Assembly (NCBI GenBank): GCA_017427685.1
Contig: JAFRSH010000031.1
Coordinates: 108,112 to 172,111 of the forward strand
Direction: 5' to 3'
Origin: Lachnospiraceae bacterium
GTDB lineage: Bacteria; Bacillota; Clostridia; Lachnospirales; Lachnospiraceae
Length of the DNA stretch: 64,000 nucleotides
Below the pieces are notes generated by a model. It had not been told where the DNA came from. It saw only the letters and a list, made by a program, of their open reading frames with translations, and ran no database searches. Position numbers and translations under genes: made by a program. The stretch's first letter is position 1; each line of letters begins with the position of its first letter. Below are positions 52,136 through 61,267 of the stretch, one piece after another.

Positions 52136-53062
52136 ATGAAATATTACTTTATCGTTAACCCCGGCTCGCGAACCGGAAAAGGTAAGGAACTCTGGGATCT
52201 GATGCAGAAGCGTATCGACAGGTCCGGCAAAGAGTATGAAGTCATTGTGACGCGCGGAAAGGACGACGCCCGCGAGGCGGCGGCTTCTGTCTGTGCGCGC
52301 GACCCCGAGATGAAGAGGATCGTGGTGGCCGGCGGAGACGGCACACTTAACGAAGTGGTCAGCGGGATCCCTTCCGGTGCACGTGTGATGCTCGGAGTGA
52401 TACCGACAGGTTCGAGCAACGACTTTGCGCGAGGCCTCGGGATCAGTCATGACCCCGTGAAGGCCTTTGAGCGTGTCCTTAATCCCCGTTATTTTGACAA
52501 GATAGATGTGGGCCTCACACGCATATGTGACACCTCCGAAGAAGCGCGGTTCGCGGTGAGCAGCAGCATCGGTTACGATGCGCAGATCTGCCACAAGGCT
52601 CTTGTATCGCGCCTTAAGAAATTTCTCAACCGTATCGGTAAAGGAAGACTCGTATACTACATCACCGGTATCTTTTTGATATTCAGGTGCCCTCATACAA
52701 AAGCCGAGATCATCATCGACGGCAAAAGAAAGCTTTCATATAAGAAGCTTATCTTTGCGTCCGCGATGAACACCAGATACGAGGGCGGCGGTATGCCTAT
52801 GGGACCCGCGGCCGACCCCACGGACGGCAAGGTTACAATGTGTATAGTTCATGATATTTCCAGATTCAAGCATCTTATTTATATGCCGTCCGTTATCAAG
52901 GCCGATCATGTGAACAAGCGCGGAGTCGAACAGATAACATGCACGACATGTGAGATCCGGACCGAGAGACCGCTCTGTGTTCACACTGACGGAGAACCTG
53001 CGGGCGTTAGAAATCACGTCATCTTCTCATGCTCGGGAGACAAACTCAGAGTTATGCGTTGA
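52136..53062 (+). CDS. Diacylglycerol kinase family (YegS/DagK-like) lipid kinase
   Basis: 308 residues. The DAGK catalytic domain has YFIVNPGSRTGKGKE at the N-terminus, the nucleotide loop VVAGGDGTLNEVVSGI (about 61-76) and GVIPTGSSNDFARGLG (about 86-101). The C-terminal beta-sandwich contains GGGMPMGPAADPTDGKV. It phosphorylates diacylglycerol or a related lipid with ATP at the inner membrane face, returning it to phospholipid synthesis. GGAAAGGGAG precedes the ATG. Monocistronic as far as can be seen. Confidence 0.92.
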   Translation: MKYYFIVNPGSRTGKGKELWDLMQKRIDRSGKEYEVIVTRGKDDAREAAASVCARDPEMKRIVVAGGDGTLNEVVSGIPSGARVMLGVIPTGSSNDFARGLGISHDPVKAFERVLNPRYFDKIDVGLTRICDTSEEARFAVSSSIGYDAQICHKALVSRLKKFLNRIGKGRLVYYITGIFLIFRCPHTKAEIIIDGKRKLSYKKLIFASAMNTRYEGGGMPMGPAADPTDGKVTMCIVHDISRFKHLIYMPSVIKADHVNKRGVEQITCTTCEIRTERPLCVHTDGEPAGVRNHVIFSCSGDKLRVMR

Positions 53063-53234
53063 TCGGCACAAAATTTTCTTGCTTTTATCCTTACGGAAAT
53101 ATATAATTAGTCAATGCTTTGCCAAAAACGGGTTTAACGACGCTGCCCGGATTTGGCAGGTGATACTGTGTTTTGGCCGGGTGACCGTTTTTTGTCCGGG
53201 AAATACAGAATATACATAAGAAAGGATGAGTGTC

Positions 53235-55760
53235 GTGAAGATCAGTTTTTCAACAATAGCATGTCCCGACTTCGATTGGTCCGATATCTATTCCATGGCC
53301 AAGGACCTTGGATTCGACGGTATCGAGATCAGAGGCATCGGTGACGAGATTTCAGCCGTTAAAGCGCAGCCCTTCAAAGAGGATAAGTTAGCAGCAACCC
53401 TTAAGAAGCTGGCAGAGCTACGACTAGAGATCCCCTGCCTGGATACAGGATGCTTTTTGAAAATCGAGTCGGAGCATGACAATGTCATCCGTGAAGTTAC
53501 AGATTATATCAAGCTTGCGTCGAAACTTTCGACCCCGTACGTCAGGATTCTTGCCGACCAGGGTCCCGAGCCCGTAAGCGATGTGGATGATGATTATGTT
53601 GTGGGCGTTCTCAAAGAGCTTGCAACGATCGCAGAAGAATACGAAACCGTTACCCTCCTTGTTGAGACCAACGGCGTTTACTCCGATACAATGCGCCTTA
53701 AGAGACTGCTTGACAAGACAGGCAGCCTCAAGGTGGCAGCACTCTGGGATATCCATCATCCCTACAGATACATGGGAGAGAGTCCCGAGGAAACTATCAG
53801 GAATATCGGCTCATACATCCGCCATGTCCATGTCAAGGATTCGGTCATGGTAAACGGTGAGCCTCAGTATAAGATCATGGGCGAAGGAGACATGCCTCTT
53901 ACGGCTGTTTTCGAAGCGCTCAAAGAACTCGGTTACAGCGGTTACATCTCACTCGAGTGGGTTAAGAGATGGGCGCGCAACCTTCAGGATGCGGGTATTG
54001 TATTCCCTCAGTTCGCGCATTTCATGGAGAAGTACCGCGAAGAACGTCAGGACAAGCTTCAGGACAACAAGGCACACACAGGCAAGTACGTTTGGCCCAA
54101 GGAGCATTTCATCGACGAAACGTTTCCCGACGTCCTTGACCGTATGTGCAAGGAATTCCCCGAGCAGTACGCATTCAGGTATACCGAGCTTGATTACACA
54201 AGAACATACATCGAATTCAGGAACGACGTTGATACCTTTGCACGAAGCCTTATCGCTATGGGCGTCAGAAAGGGTGATCACGTTGCGATCTGGGCTACGA
54301 ACGTTCCCCAGTGGTACATTACCTTCTGGGCAACCACCAAGATCGGTGCCGTGCTTGTTACCGTCAACACCGCATACAGAGTACACGAGATCGAGTACCT
54401 GCTCCGTCAGTCCGATACCCAGACGCTCGTCATGATCGAGAACTACAAGGACATCAATTACGTAGAGATCATGAAAGAGCTCTGTCCCGAGCTTGACGAA
54501 TGTGAGCCGGGAGCACTCCACAGCGAGAAGCTTCCTTTCCTCCGCAATATCGTTATCGCGGGCGCAAAGCAGCACGGCTGCTACACATGGGACGAGGCTA
54601 TCGCTCTTTCCGACACGGTATCACAGAAGGAAGTTGAATTCCGCAGACGCTTCGTTACCAAGAACGATGTCTGCAACATGCAGTATACATCGGGTACGAC
54701 AGGATTCCCCAAGGGAGTTATGCTCACCCATTACAACGTAGTCAACAACGGCAAGGCCATCGGAGATTGTATGGATCTTTCGACGGCAGACCGCATGATG
54801 ATCCAGGTGCCCATGTTCCATTGCTTCGGCATGGTTCTCGCCATGACCGCGTCGATGACACACGGAACCACGATGTCACCCATCACGGCATTCTCGCCCA
54901 GGAAGGGACTTGACTGTATCAACCGTGAGAAGATCACAGCGTTCCACGGTGTGCCCACAATGTTCATTGCCATGCTCGGTCACGAGAATTTCGATAAGAC
55001 GGACTTCTCACATATGCGTACCGGCATCATGGCCGGAAGCCCTTGCCCGATCAAGGCCATGCGTGATGTCATCGAGAAGATGAACATGACAGAGATCTGT
55101 ATCACATACGGTCAGACCGAGGCGTCGCCCGCATGTACGATGAGCAAGACGACCGATTCGATCGAGGCACGTGTCAACACTGTCGGCGGACCTATCTTCG
55201 GTGTTGAGTGCAAGATCGTCGATCCCGAGACCGGAGCTGACCTTCCGGACAACGTTGACGGCGAGTTCGTGGCACGCGGCTACAACATCATGAAGGGATA
55301 TTACAAGATGCCCGAGGCTACCGCGGCAGCCATCGACGAGAACGGCTGGCTCCATACCGGAGACCTTGCAAGGAGAACTTCGGAAGGCTACTACAAGATC
55401 ACGGGACGTATCAAGGATATGATCATCCGCGGCGGTGAGAACATCTACCCCAAGGAGATCGAGGAGTTCATCTACACGCATCCCAAGGTAGAGGACGTAC
55501 AGGTCATCGGTGTTCCCGACCGTGATTACGGCGAGGAGATCATGGCATGCGTTATCCTTAAGGAAGGCGAGACCATGACCGAGGACGAACTCAGAGACTT
55601 CGTCCGCAAGAACATGGCTAAGCACAAGATCCCCAGATATGTCGATTTTGTTGATTCATTCCCTATGAACGCGGCCGGCAAGATCCTTAAGTACAAGATG
55701 AGAGAGGCGGCAGTCGAGAAGTTCGGACTTCAGGCAGCTAACTCCATAGTTACGGCATAA
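53235..55760 (+). CDS. Fusion: xylose-isomerase-like TIM barrel + AMP-forming acyl-CoA synthetase
   Basis: 841 residues from GTG 53235, giving MKISFSTIACPD; AAGAAAGGA is 8 bases upstream, whereas the ATG at 53226 overlaps it. Residues 1-270 are an AP-endonuclease-2/sugar-isomerase barrel with likely metal ligands in LLVETNG, ALWDIHHPY, HVHVKD and ISLEWVK. Residues 285-841 are an AMP-binding synthetase: MQYTSGTTGFPKGVMLTH (P-loop), TYGQTEASP, GWLHTGDLA, GRIKDMIIRGGENIYP and the C-terminal Lys in AAGKILKYKMR. The frame is continuous, with no stop between the domains. The ligase half resembles medium/long-chain fatty-acid CoA ligases. The role of the barrel is unknown. Confidence 0.88.
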   Translation: MKISFSTIACPDFDWSDIYSMAKDLGFDGIEIRGIGDEISAVKAQPFKEDKLAATLKKLAELRLEIPCLDTGCFLKIESEHDNVIREVTDYIKLASKLSTPYVRILADQGPEPVSDVDDDYVVGVLKELATIAEEYETVTLLVETNGVYSDTMRLKRLLDKTGSLKVAALWDIHHPYRYMGESPEETIRNIGSYIRHVHVKDSVMVNGEPQYKIMGEGDMPLTAVFEALKELGYSGYISLEWVKRWARNLQDAGIVFPQFAHFMEKYREERQDKLQDNKAHTGKYVWPKEHFIDETFPDVLDRMCKEFPEQYAFRYTELDYTRTYIEFRNDVDTFARSLIAMGVRKGDHVAIWATNVPQWYITFWATTKIGAVLVTVNTAYRVHEIEYLLRQSDTQTLVMIENYKDINYVEIMKELCPELDECEPGALHSEKLPFLRNIVIAGAKQHGCYTWDEAIALSDTVSQKEVEFRRRFVTKNDVCNMQYTSGTTGFPKGVMLTHYNVVNNGKAIGDCMDLSTADRMMIQVPMFHCFGMVLAMTASMTHGTTMSPITAFSPRKGLDCINREKITAFHGVPTMFIAMLGHENFDKTDFSHMRTGIMAGSPCPIKAMRDVIEKMNMTEICITYGQTEASPACTMSKTTDSIEARVNTVGGPIFGVECKIVDPETGADLPDNVDGEFVARGYNIMKGYYKMPEATAAAIDENGWLHTGDLARRTSEGYYKITGRIKDMIIRGGENIYPKEIEEFIYTHPKVEDVQVIGVPDRDYGEEIMACVILKEGETMTEDELRDFVRKNMAKHKIPRYVDFVDSFPMNAAGKILKYKMREAAVEKFGLQAANSIVTA

Positions 55761-55772
55761 CAATTGTTTTTA

Positions 55773-55792
55773 ATCACAATGCGGGTTGTGAT
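55773..55792. promoter_or_regulatory. Inverted repeat before nagB, candidate operator
   Basis: ATCACAA, TGCGGG, TTGTGAT: a perfect 7-bp inverted repeat 34 bases before the nagB start and just after the fusion gene stop. It could be a repressor site or a short mRNA hairpin. Confidence 0.4.
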
Positions 55793-55825
55793 CAAATACA
55801 TACATATCATGAGGAGGGTTTATAA

Positions 55826-56533
55826 ATGAAGGTAATTAAGGCGGCAAACTACGACGAACTCAGCAGGAAAGCTGCACAGATCATAGCATCTGTTGTTTGG
55901 AACAATCCCAGAAGCGTCCTCGGACTTGCGACAGGATCCACACCTATCGGCACATACAAGGAGCTTATCAGGATGAACAAGGAGGGAGATCTTGATTTCT
56001 CTCAGATCACCACAGTCAATCTTGACGAGTACGCCGGACTCGATCCTTCAAACGATCAGAGCTACCGTTACTTCATGAATGATAACCTCTTTAACCACAT
56101 AAACATTGACAAGAACAAGACCTTCGTTCCCAACGGACTTGCTTCCGATCTGTCTGCGGAAGGTGCTCGTTATGACGCCTTTATCGACAGCCTCGGCGGA
56201 ACCGATATCCAGCTTCTCGGTATCGGACATGACGGTCATATCGGATTCAACGAGCCCGATGAGGTGTTCTACAAGGCAACACACGAGGTTAAGCTTGACG
56301 CGATGACCATCAAGGCGAACGCAAGATTCTTTGAGAACGAGGACGCTGTTCCCCGCAGGGCCATCACAATGGGCATGTGGGCGATCATGCAGTCGAAGAA
56401 GATCCTCCTCATCGCTTCGGGCGATGACAAGAGAGACATCGTTGAAAGATCGATCAACGGACCGGTCACCCCGAAGGTTCCCGCTTCGATCCTTCAGTGC
56501 CACAGGGATGTTACAGTCATCTACACTTATTGA
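55826..56533 (+). CDS. nagB: Glucosamine-6-phosphate deaminase
   Basis: 235 residues, a little short (family 240-266). It converts glucosamine 6-phosphate to fructose 6-phosphate and ammonia. LGLATGSTPIGTYKEL (phosphate binding), TVNLDEYAGL (catalytic Asp), LLGIGHDGHIGFNEP (His and Glu of the active site) and TMGMWAIMQSKKILLIASG are all present. GAGGAGGGTTTATAA precedes the ATG. The usual partner nagA is absent. It lets the cell use amino sugars, including those from its own wall. Confidence 0.95.
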   Translation: MKVIKAANYDELSRKAAQIIASVVWNNPRSVLGLATGSTPIGTYKELIRMNKEGDLDFSQITTVNLDEYAGLDPSNDQSYRYFMNDNLFNHINIDKNKTFVPNGLASDLSAEGARYDAFIDSLGGTDIQLLGIGHDGHIGFNEPDEVFYKATHEVKLDAMTIKANARFFENEDAVPRRAITMGMWAIMQSKKILLIASGDDKRDIVERSINGPVTPKVPASILQCHRDVTVIYTY

Positions 56534-56555
56534 CCGCTTTGATCTCAAACGTTAC

Positions 56556-56590
56556 AGAGCCCTTCGGAAAGTTCCGGGGGCTCTTTTTTT
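56556..56590 (+). terminator. Terminator of nagB
   Basis: AGAGCCC and GGGCTCT arms with an inner CGGAA/TTCCG stem, followed by T7. Confidence 0.9.
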
Positions 56591-56624
56591 GCGATAAACG
56601 AGTAGGAGTCAGCCTACTCGATTC
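56591..56624. repeat. Dispersed repeat, short copy (GCGATAAACGA + CGAGTAGG palindrome)
   Basis: GCGATAAACGA is joined directly to the palindrome CGAGTAGG-AGTCAG-CCTACTCG (56599-56620). The same two ends occur at 58765 and 58862-58883, where about 85 further bases separate them. This copy looks like an internally deleted version and abuts the nagB terminator. Confidence 0.7.
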
Positions 56625-56700
56625 AAAAAATCATTAAAAGTGGCACACATCCACAAATTGTGGTTGACAACAACAAACTTCAAAAATAACAATTTTATCG

Positions 56701-56729
56701 TTGACAATTACGGAAAACCGACGTATAAT
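56701..56729 (+). promoter_or_regulatory. Promoter of the hydrogenase-chemoreceptor gene
   Basis: TTGACA, 17 bases, TATAAT: exact consensus, 48 bases before the ATG at 56778. The surrounding 150 bases are AT-rich. Confidence 0.85.
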
Positions 56730-56777
56730 CTTTCGTATAGTGTACATTACACAAATTGTATAGGATAGGAGAAAAAA

Positions 56778-58706
56778 ATGAGTCTGATTGCCATTGACGA
56801 AGAAAAATGTGTAGGTTGTAATTCCTGTATACGTGTTTGCCCCTCGCCGCTTGCCAACAAGGCTTCCATTGATGAAAACGGCAAGGCTGTCATTAGGATT
56901 AATGACAACATGTGCATCAAATGCGGCTCATGTATCGCTGCCTGCACTCATAAGGCACGTTACTACAGTGATGATACTGCCGAATTCTTTGCTGCGCTTG
57001 ACAGGGGTGAAGAAGTGGCGCTTATCGTGGCTCCGGCCATAATGGTTGCCTATGTGGACAGCTGGTTTAAGATATTGACATGGTTACGACAGCAGGGCGT
57101 GAAACTGATCTATGATGTAAGCTTCGGAGCAGATATCTGTACGTGGGCTCATATTAAGTATCTCGGCCTGAACCCCGGCAAGAGGATCGTGTCCCAGCCT
57201 TGCGCAGCTATCGTTAATTATGTGCTTCGTTACCGCAAGGAGCTCATCCCGTCGCTTTCACCCGTTGTCAGCCCGATGATGTGTACAGCGGTCTACATGA
57301 GAAAGTACGACGGTTTCAAGGGTAAGATCGCAGCAATCTCTCCCTGCGTTGCCAAGAAGGATGAGTTTACCAGGAGCAACGGAACGATCAACTACAACGT
57401 CACGGTTGATCACCTTGTCAGAGAGATCAAGGATCGTCATGTAGTATTCCCGACCGTCGGTTCGGCCGAGGATTTCACCTTTGACAGTCCCGAGGGCTTT
57501 GTCGGAGCCATCTACCCGATGCCCGGCGGATTAAAGGAGAACCTGAGACTGCATGCGCCCGAGGTATCCTGTATCAATTCCGAGGGCTCGACCAAGGTTT
57601 ATCCCGAGCTTGATTATTATGTTACGGTTCGTGAGAACTACAGACCTGTGGTATTTGACGTTCTCAACTGTGAATTCGGATGTAACAGCGGTCCCGGTGT
57701 CGGAAAAGAGTACGATGTATTCAAGAGGGCCAGCGTCCTTTATCATATCCGTCATGACAAGAATGCCGAAAGAAAGGCCGGATTCACCCGTAAGGGCGAG
57801 GATTCGCAGTTCCTTGAATTTGATAAGAAACTGAACCTGAATGATTTCATTACTTCATATACTCCCGCAGCCGAGGATGTTCCCGTTGTCAGCGAGGAGA
57901 AGATCGCGGAAGCATACAGAGTCCTTCGCAAGACTACCGAGCAGGATCAGAACTACGACTGCCATGCCTGCGGATTTAAGAGCTGTCGTGAGATGGCGAA
58001 GGCGATCGCAAGAGGTATCAACGTTCCCGAGAACTGCCGCCGCTACATCCAGGAGAACATGAAGCTCGAAGAAGAGAGAGTTTCGCACCTCAACGGTGAA
58101 CTTGAAGCCACCACTAAGGAGCTTGTAAGCATTATTGAGGATCTTGCGCGCAGTATCGAAGATGTTAATAAGGAAGTTCTGCTCATCTCCACGAACGGTC
58201 GTGAGAATTACGACAAGATGAGCGAGATGGCAAGCTTCATGAATGACCTCAACAGGATGAACGAGGGCATCAACAACATGATGAAGACAATCGACGGCAA
58301 CGTTGAGAACTACGGTGCGATGACAGCCAGCGTTAAGGATATCGCCGGCAAGATCAACCTCCTCTCGCTCAACGCATCCATCGAGTCGGCACGTGCCGGC
58401 GAAGCGGGTCGTGCATTCGCGGTCGTTGCGGAGAATATCAGAGAGCTTTCGGACGGCTCGAAAGAGTCGGTTGCTACCGCTGAGGATAATGAGCAGTCCA
58501 TCAGAGAATCCATCGATAAGGTCAACGAGACAGTAAGTGAATTCTCCGAGAAGTTCAATATCTTCACGACGCTTGTTGATCAGGCAAAGGAGAATTCGTC
58601 CGCGATCTCGCAGAACGGTGTCAATATCAAGGGATCAATGGACAAGGTTAACCAGATCGCTGACAGACTTGAGCTTATCGCTCACAAAGCGGGCGGCGGA
58701 AGATGA
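56778..58706 (+). CDS. [FeFe]-hydrogenase-like protein fused to a chemoreceptor signalling domain
   Basis: 642 residues, no membrane helix. Two 4Fe-4S clusters (Cys 11/14/17/21 and 46/49/52/56) are followed by a hydrogenase H-cluster domain (about 80-350) with one Cys in each of SQPCAAIVNY (142) and ISPCVAKKDEF (190) and two in NCEFGCNSGPG (298, 302). An extra 4Fe-4S domain (CHACGFKSCREMA...C, 395-420) and an MCP signalling hairpin (about 440-640) with the tip INLLSLNASIESARAGEAGR (526-545) complete it. L1 lacks the second Cys of catalytic TSCCP motifs, as in sensory hydrogenases. It is probably a cytosolic H2/redox receptor talking to CheA. Confidence 0.9.
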   Translation: MSLIAIDEEKCVGCNSCIRVCPSPLANKASIDENGKAVIRINDNMCIKCGSCIAACTHKARYYSDDTAEFFAALDRGEEVALIVAPAIMVAYVDSWFKILTWLRQQGVKLIYDVSFGADICTWAHIKYLGLNPGKRIVSQPCAAIVNYVLRYRKELIPSLSPVVSPMMCTAVYMRKYDGFKGKIAAISPCVAKKDEFTRSNGTINYNVTVDHLVREIKDRHVVFPTVGSAEDFTFDSPEGFVGAIYPMPGGLKENLRLHAPEVSCINSEGSTKVYPELDYYVTVRENYRPVVFDVLNCEFGCNSGPGVGKEYDVFKRASVLYHIRHDKNAERKAGFTRKGEDSQFLEFDKKLNLNDFITSYTPAAEDVPVVSEEKIAEAYRVLRKTTEQDQNYDCHACGFKSCREMAKAIARGINVPENCRRYIQENMKLEEERVSHLNGELEATTKELVSIIEDLARSIEDVNKEVLLISTNGRENYDKMSEMASFMNDLNRMNEGINNMMKTIDGNVENYGAMTASVKDIAGKINLLSLNASIESARAGEAGRAFAVVAENIRELSDGSKESVATAEDNEQSIRESIDKVNETVSEFSEKFNIFTTLVDQAKENSSAISQNGVNIKGSMDKVNQIADRLELIAHKAGGGR

Positions 58707-58732
58707 TAGTATCGATCGCATGAACAGAAAAC

Positions 58733-58760
58733 AGAACCCATCGCTGAGGCGGTGGGTTCT
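58733..58760 (+). terminator. Terminator of the hydrogenase-chemoreceptor gene
   Basis: A 12-bp stem with one G-U pair (AGAACCCATCGC and GCGGTGGGTTCT) and a 4-base loop. The T-tract is short because the dispersed repeat begins right after it. Confidence 0.75.
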
Positions 58761-58885
58761 TTGTGCGATAAACGAAGGCCGTCTGTTGCAAGCTTGTTTG
58801 GGAACAGACGGCTGAGTGAACGGACATCGAGCGGACTTGTACGCGAGATGTCCCGTCGCATCGAGTAGGAGTCAGCCTACTCGAT
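58761..58885. repeat. Dispersed repeat, full-length copy with three hairpins
   Basis: 125 bases starting TTGTGCGATAAACGA. Three stems are visible: GCCGTCTGTT/AACAGACGGC (58778-58812), GGACATC/GATGTCC (58822-58853) and ATCGAGTAGG/CCTACTCGAT (58860-58885). Related copies are at 35955-36041 (degenerate) and 56591-56624 (short). The 328-bp gap 58707-59034 holds the terminator, this repeat and the next promoter. Confidence 0.7.
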
Positions 58886-58942
58886 ATTCGGATCAGCAGG
58901 ATCAAAGCCTCTTTCATACTTTTACCGGCAAGTCCGTATAAC

Positions 58943-58971
58943 TTGATATCAAAATCTTACGATGATATAAT
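58943..58971 (+). promoter_or_regulatory. Promoter of the acyltransferase gene
   Basis: TTGATA, 17 bases, TATAAT. The -10 box ends at 58971, immediately before an ATG at 58972, which therefore cannot be the translation start. Confidence 0.75.
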
Positions 58972-59034
58972 ATGGACGGTTTGGAAAATGGAACTGTCCC
59001 GAAGAGGGCGGTTCAGTTGTCAGGAGGAACATAC

Positions 59035-59811
59035 GTGAGAAGGATCGCGTTGATGTTTATATTAAACTTTTACAGACTGCCTTATTATTTTTGGAAGCTG
59101 ATGTGGCTTACTTCAAAGAAAAAAGGATTCAGCAAGGAGAAAAAGTACGCATTTCTCCACAAGGCAATTCCTTGTGCGATAAGAGCGGGTCGTGTAGATA
59201 TCAAAAGCTTTGGCCTTGAGAACATCCCGAAAGAAAACGGATTTCTGATGTTCAGCAATCATCAGGGAATGTTTGACGCGATGTCGCTTATTTATCTTCT
59301 TGATAAGCCGTTTAGCACGCTGAGTAAAAAAGAAACCGAAAATGTGCCGCTTTTATCGCGTGTCCTTTCGTGTATGAATGTTGAGTACATAGACCGCGAA
59401 GATGTAAGGGCTTCACTCAAGACCATCCAGCATGTTGCGGAAAGAGTCAAGGCCGGGGACAATTTCGTGATCTATCCCGAAGGACATCGAAGCAAGAACA
59501 GCAATAAGCTGGCACCCTTTAAGCCGGGAGCGTTTAAATGCGCAACGCTTTCGAAGTGTCCCATTATTCCCGTGGCACTGGTTGACAGCTACAAGCCTTT
59601 CGATATTCCTTCCATAAAGAGGACAACGGTATATATCCGGTTCTTAAAGCCCATTGAGTGGGAAGAGTACAAGGACCTCAGAACGACAGACCTTTCTATC
59701 CTTGTCAGCAATCGCATAAACGAGGCAATCCGTAATATTGAAAAGAAAGCGGCGCGCGAGGAATCGGTCGGAAGACTTGAAAGACTCCTCAAGAAGATCA
59801 AAAAAAGATAA
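59035..59811 (+). CDS. plsC: 1-acyl-sn-glycerol-3-phosphate acyltransferase (PlsC-like)
   Basis: 258 residues from GTG 59035, chosen because AGGAGG is 7 bases upstream and the earlier ATG overlaps the -10 box. An N-terminal hydrophobic segment (about 4-24) is followed by the acyltransferase motifs: FSNHQGMFDAMS (H-x4-D catalytic motif I), YIDREDVRASL (motif II), IYPEGHRSK (motif III) and CPIIPVALVDSY (motif IV). It acylates lysophosphatidic acid to phosphatidic acid at the membrane. The C-terminus is very basic (KKIKKR). Monocistronic, ended by a terminator. Confidence 0.9.
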   Translation: MRRIALMFILNFYRLPYYFWKLMWLTSKKKGFSKEKKYAFLHKAIPCAIRAGRVDIKSFGLENIPKENGFLMFSNHQGMFDAMSLIYLLDKPFSTLSKKETENVPLLSRVLSCMNVEYIDREDVRASLKTIQHVAERVKAGDNFVIYPEGHRSKNSNKLAPFKPGAFKCATLSKCPIIPVALVDSYKPFDIPSIKRTTVYIRFLKPIEWEEYKDLRTTDLSILVSNRINEAIRNIEKKAAREESVGRLERLLKKIKKR

Positions 59812-59856
59812 AGACACCTCAAGACTCTGAATAACAAATCAAGAACAAAAGATGAT

Positions 59857-59899
59857 ACCCTGTGTGGTCGGACATTGTTTCGTACCGCACAGGGTTTTG
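59857..59899 (+). terminator. Terminator of the acyltransferase gene
   Basis: A 12-bp stem with one G-U pair (ACCCTGTGTGGT and ACCGCACAGGGT) and TTTTGT tail. Confidence 0.85.
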
Positions 59900-59933
59900 T
59901 ATAAAACACAGGATGCGGGGTCCAACAAAATAC

Positions 59934-59962
59934 TTGACAAGGTCATTCACTGCATTTATAAT
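59934..59962 (+). promoter_or_regulatory. Promoter of the str operon
   Basis: TTGACA, 17 bases, TATAAT: exact consensus, as expected for ribosomal protein genes, 92 bases before rpsL. Confidence 0.85.
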
Positions 59963-60054
59963 GCACTTTGTGCGCACTTATGGGCGATTATTTTGATGCA
60001 TAATTCCCGGCGTGTGGCAACCGCAAAACACACATTATATAAGGAGGAATATTA

Positions 60055-60471
60055 ATGCCTACATTCAACCAGTTAGTAAGAAAAGGCAGACAGACTGTTG
60101 AGAAGAAGTCTACGGCTCCCGCACTCTTAAAGAGCTTCAACTCCCTCAACAAGAAGTCGGTGGAGACAAACTCGCCTCAGAAGCGTGGCGTCTGCACAGC
60201 CGTTAAAACTGCTACACCCAAGAAGCCTAACTCGGCACTTCGTAAGATTGCCAGAGTACGTCTTTCGAACGGTATCGAGGTTACAAGCTACATCCCCGGC
60301 GAAGGTCATAACCTTCAGGAGCACAGCGTTGTACTCGTTAGGGGAGGCAGAGTAAAGGACCTTCCCGGTACAAGATACCATATCGTAAGAGGAACCCTTG
60401 ATACGGCAGGCGTTGCAAACCGTAAGCAGGCTCGTTCCAAGTACGGCGCTAAGATGCCCAAGAAAAAGTAA
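60055..60471 (+). CDS. rpsL: 30S ribosomal protein S12
   Basis: 138 residues. [12 protein letters not shown] at the start, [33 protein letters not shown] and [14 protein letters not shown] are invariant S12 segments of the decoding centre. Lys in PKKPNS and the KDLPG loop are the positions where streptomycin resistance arises; both appear as wild type. ATAAGGAGGAATATTA precedes the ATG. First gene of the str operon, followed by rpsG after 208 bases that hold a TACCCG/CGGGTA hairpin (about 60552-60566). Confidence 0.98.
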   Translation: MPTFNQLVRKGRQTVEKKSTAPALLKSFNSLNKKSVETNSPQKRGVCTAVKTATPKKPNSALRKIARVRLSNGIEVTSYIPGEGHNLQEHSVVLVRGGRVKDLPGTRYHIVRGTLDTAGVANRKQARSKYGAKMPKKK

Positions 60472-60679
60472 TTTAAGTAACAAAAAGTAGTTTACTCATA
60501 TACATACACTATGGTCTGGCATGATTTCTTCACATGCGGTTGCCGTTAGAATTACCCGTTCGGGTATATAACGCAGGACAAGATAAATCTGACCGGGCAT
60601 GTAGTACACTATAGAATGTGAGTACCGATGATTTAATGGCAGCGTTTTGTGCTGCGAATTCGTTAAGGAGGGAAGTAAC

Positions 60680-61150
60680 GTGCCGCGTAAAGGACATACA
60701 CCCAAGAGAGATGTTTTAGCCGATCCCATCTACAACAGCAAGGTTGTAACAAGGCTCGTCAACAATATCATGCTTGACGGCAAGAAGGGTACGGCCCAGA
60801 AAATCGTATACGGTGCATTCGATAAGGTTGCTCAGACAACCGGTAAGGATGCCATGGAAGTTTTCGAGGCAGCTATGAACAACATCATGCCCGCACTCGA
60901 AGTAAAAGCACGCAGAATCGGTGGTGCTACATATCAGGTACCCATCGAGGTTAGACCGGAGCGTCGTCAGGCTCTGGCTCTGCGTTGGATGACAATGTTC
61001 TCACGTAAGAGAGGCGAGAAGACACAGATCGACAGACTCGCAGGTGAGATCATGGATGCAGCCAACAACACAGGCTCTGCTGTTAAGAGAAAAGAAGATA
61101 TGCACAAGATGGCAGAGGCAAACAAGGCGTTCGCACACTTCAGATGGTGA
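60680..61150 (+). CDS. rpsG: 30S ribosomal protein S7
   Basis: 156 residues from GTG 60680 (TAAGGAGGGAAG upstream), exactly the usual length. [51 protein letters not shown] and NKAFAHFRW at the C-terminus are diagnostic. It nucleates the 30S head on 16S rRNA. In E. coli S7 represses this operon; whether that happens here cannot be seen. The gap to fusA is 117 bases. Confidence 0.98.
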   Translation: MPRKGHTPKRDVLADPIYNSKVVTRLVNNIMLDGKKGTAQKIVYGAFDKVAQTTGKDAMEVFEAAMNNIMPALEVKARRIGGATYQVPIEVRPERRQALALRWMTMFSRKRGEKTQIDRLAGEIMDAANNTGSAVKRKEDMHKMAEANKAFAHFRW

Positions 61151-61267
61151 TCGCCCCGGCTACAGAAACTATAATGTTCAGGGTAGTGGCCGGAACGATG
61201 AGTTCCGGTCACAAATAATGTTAAACAGTATTGGTATTAGATTTGATTTTTTAAGGAGGAAGATCCT

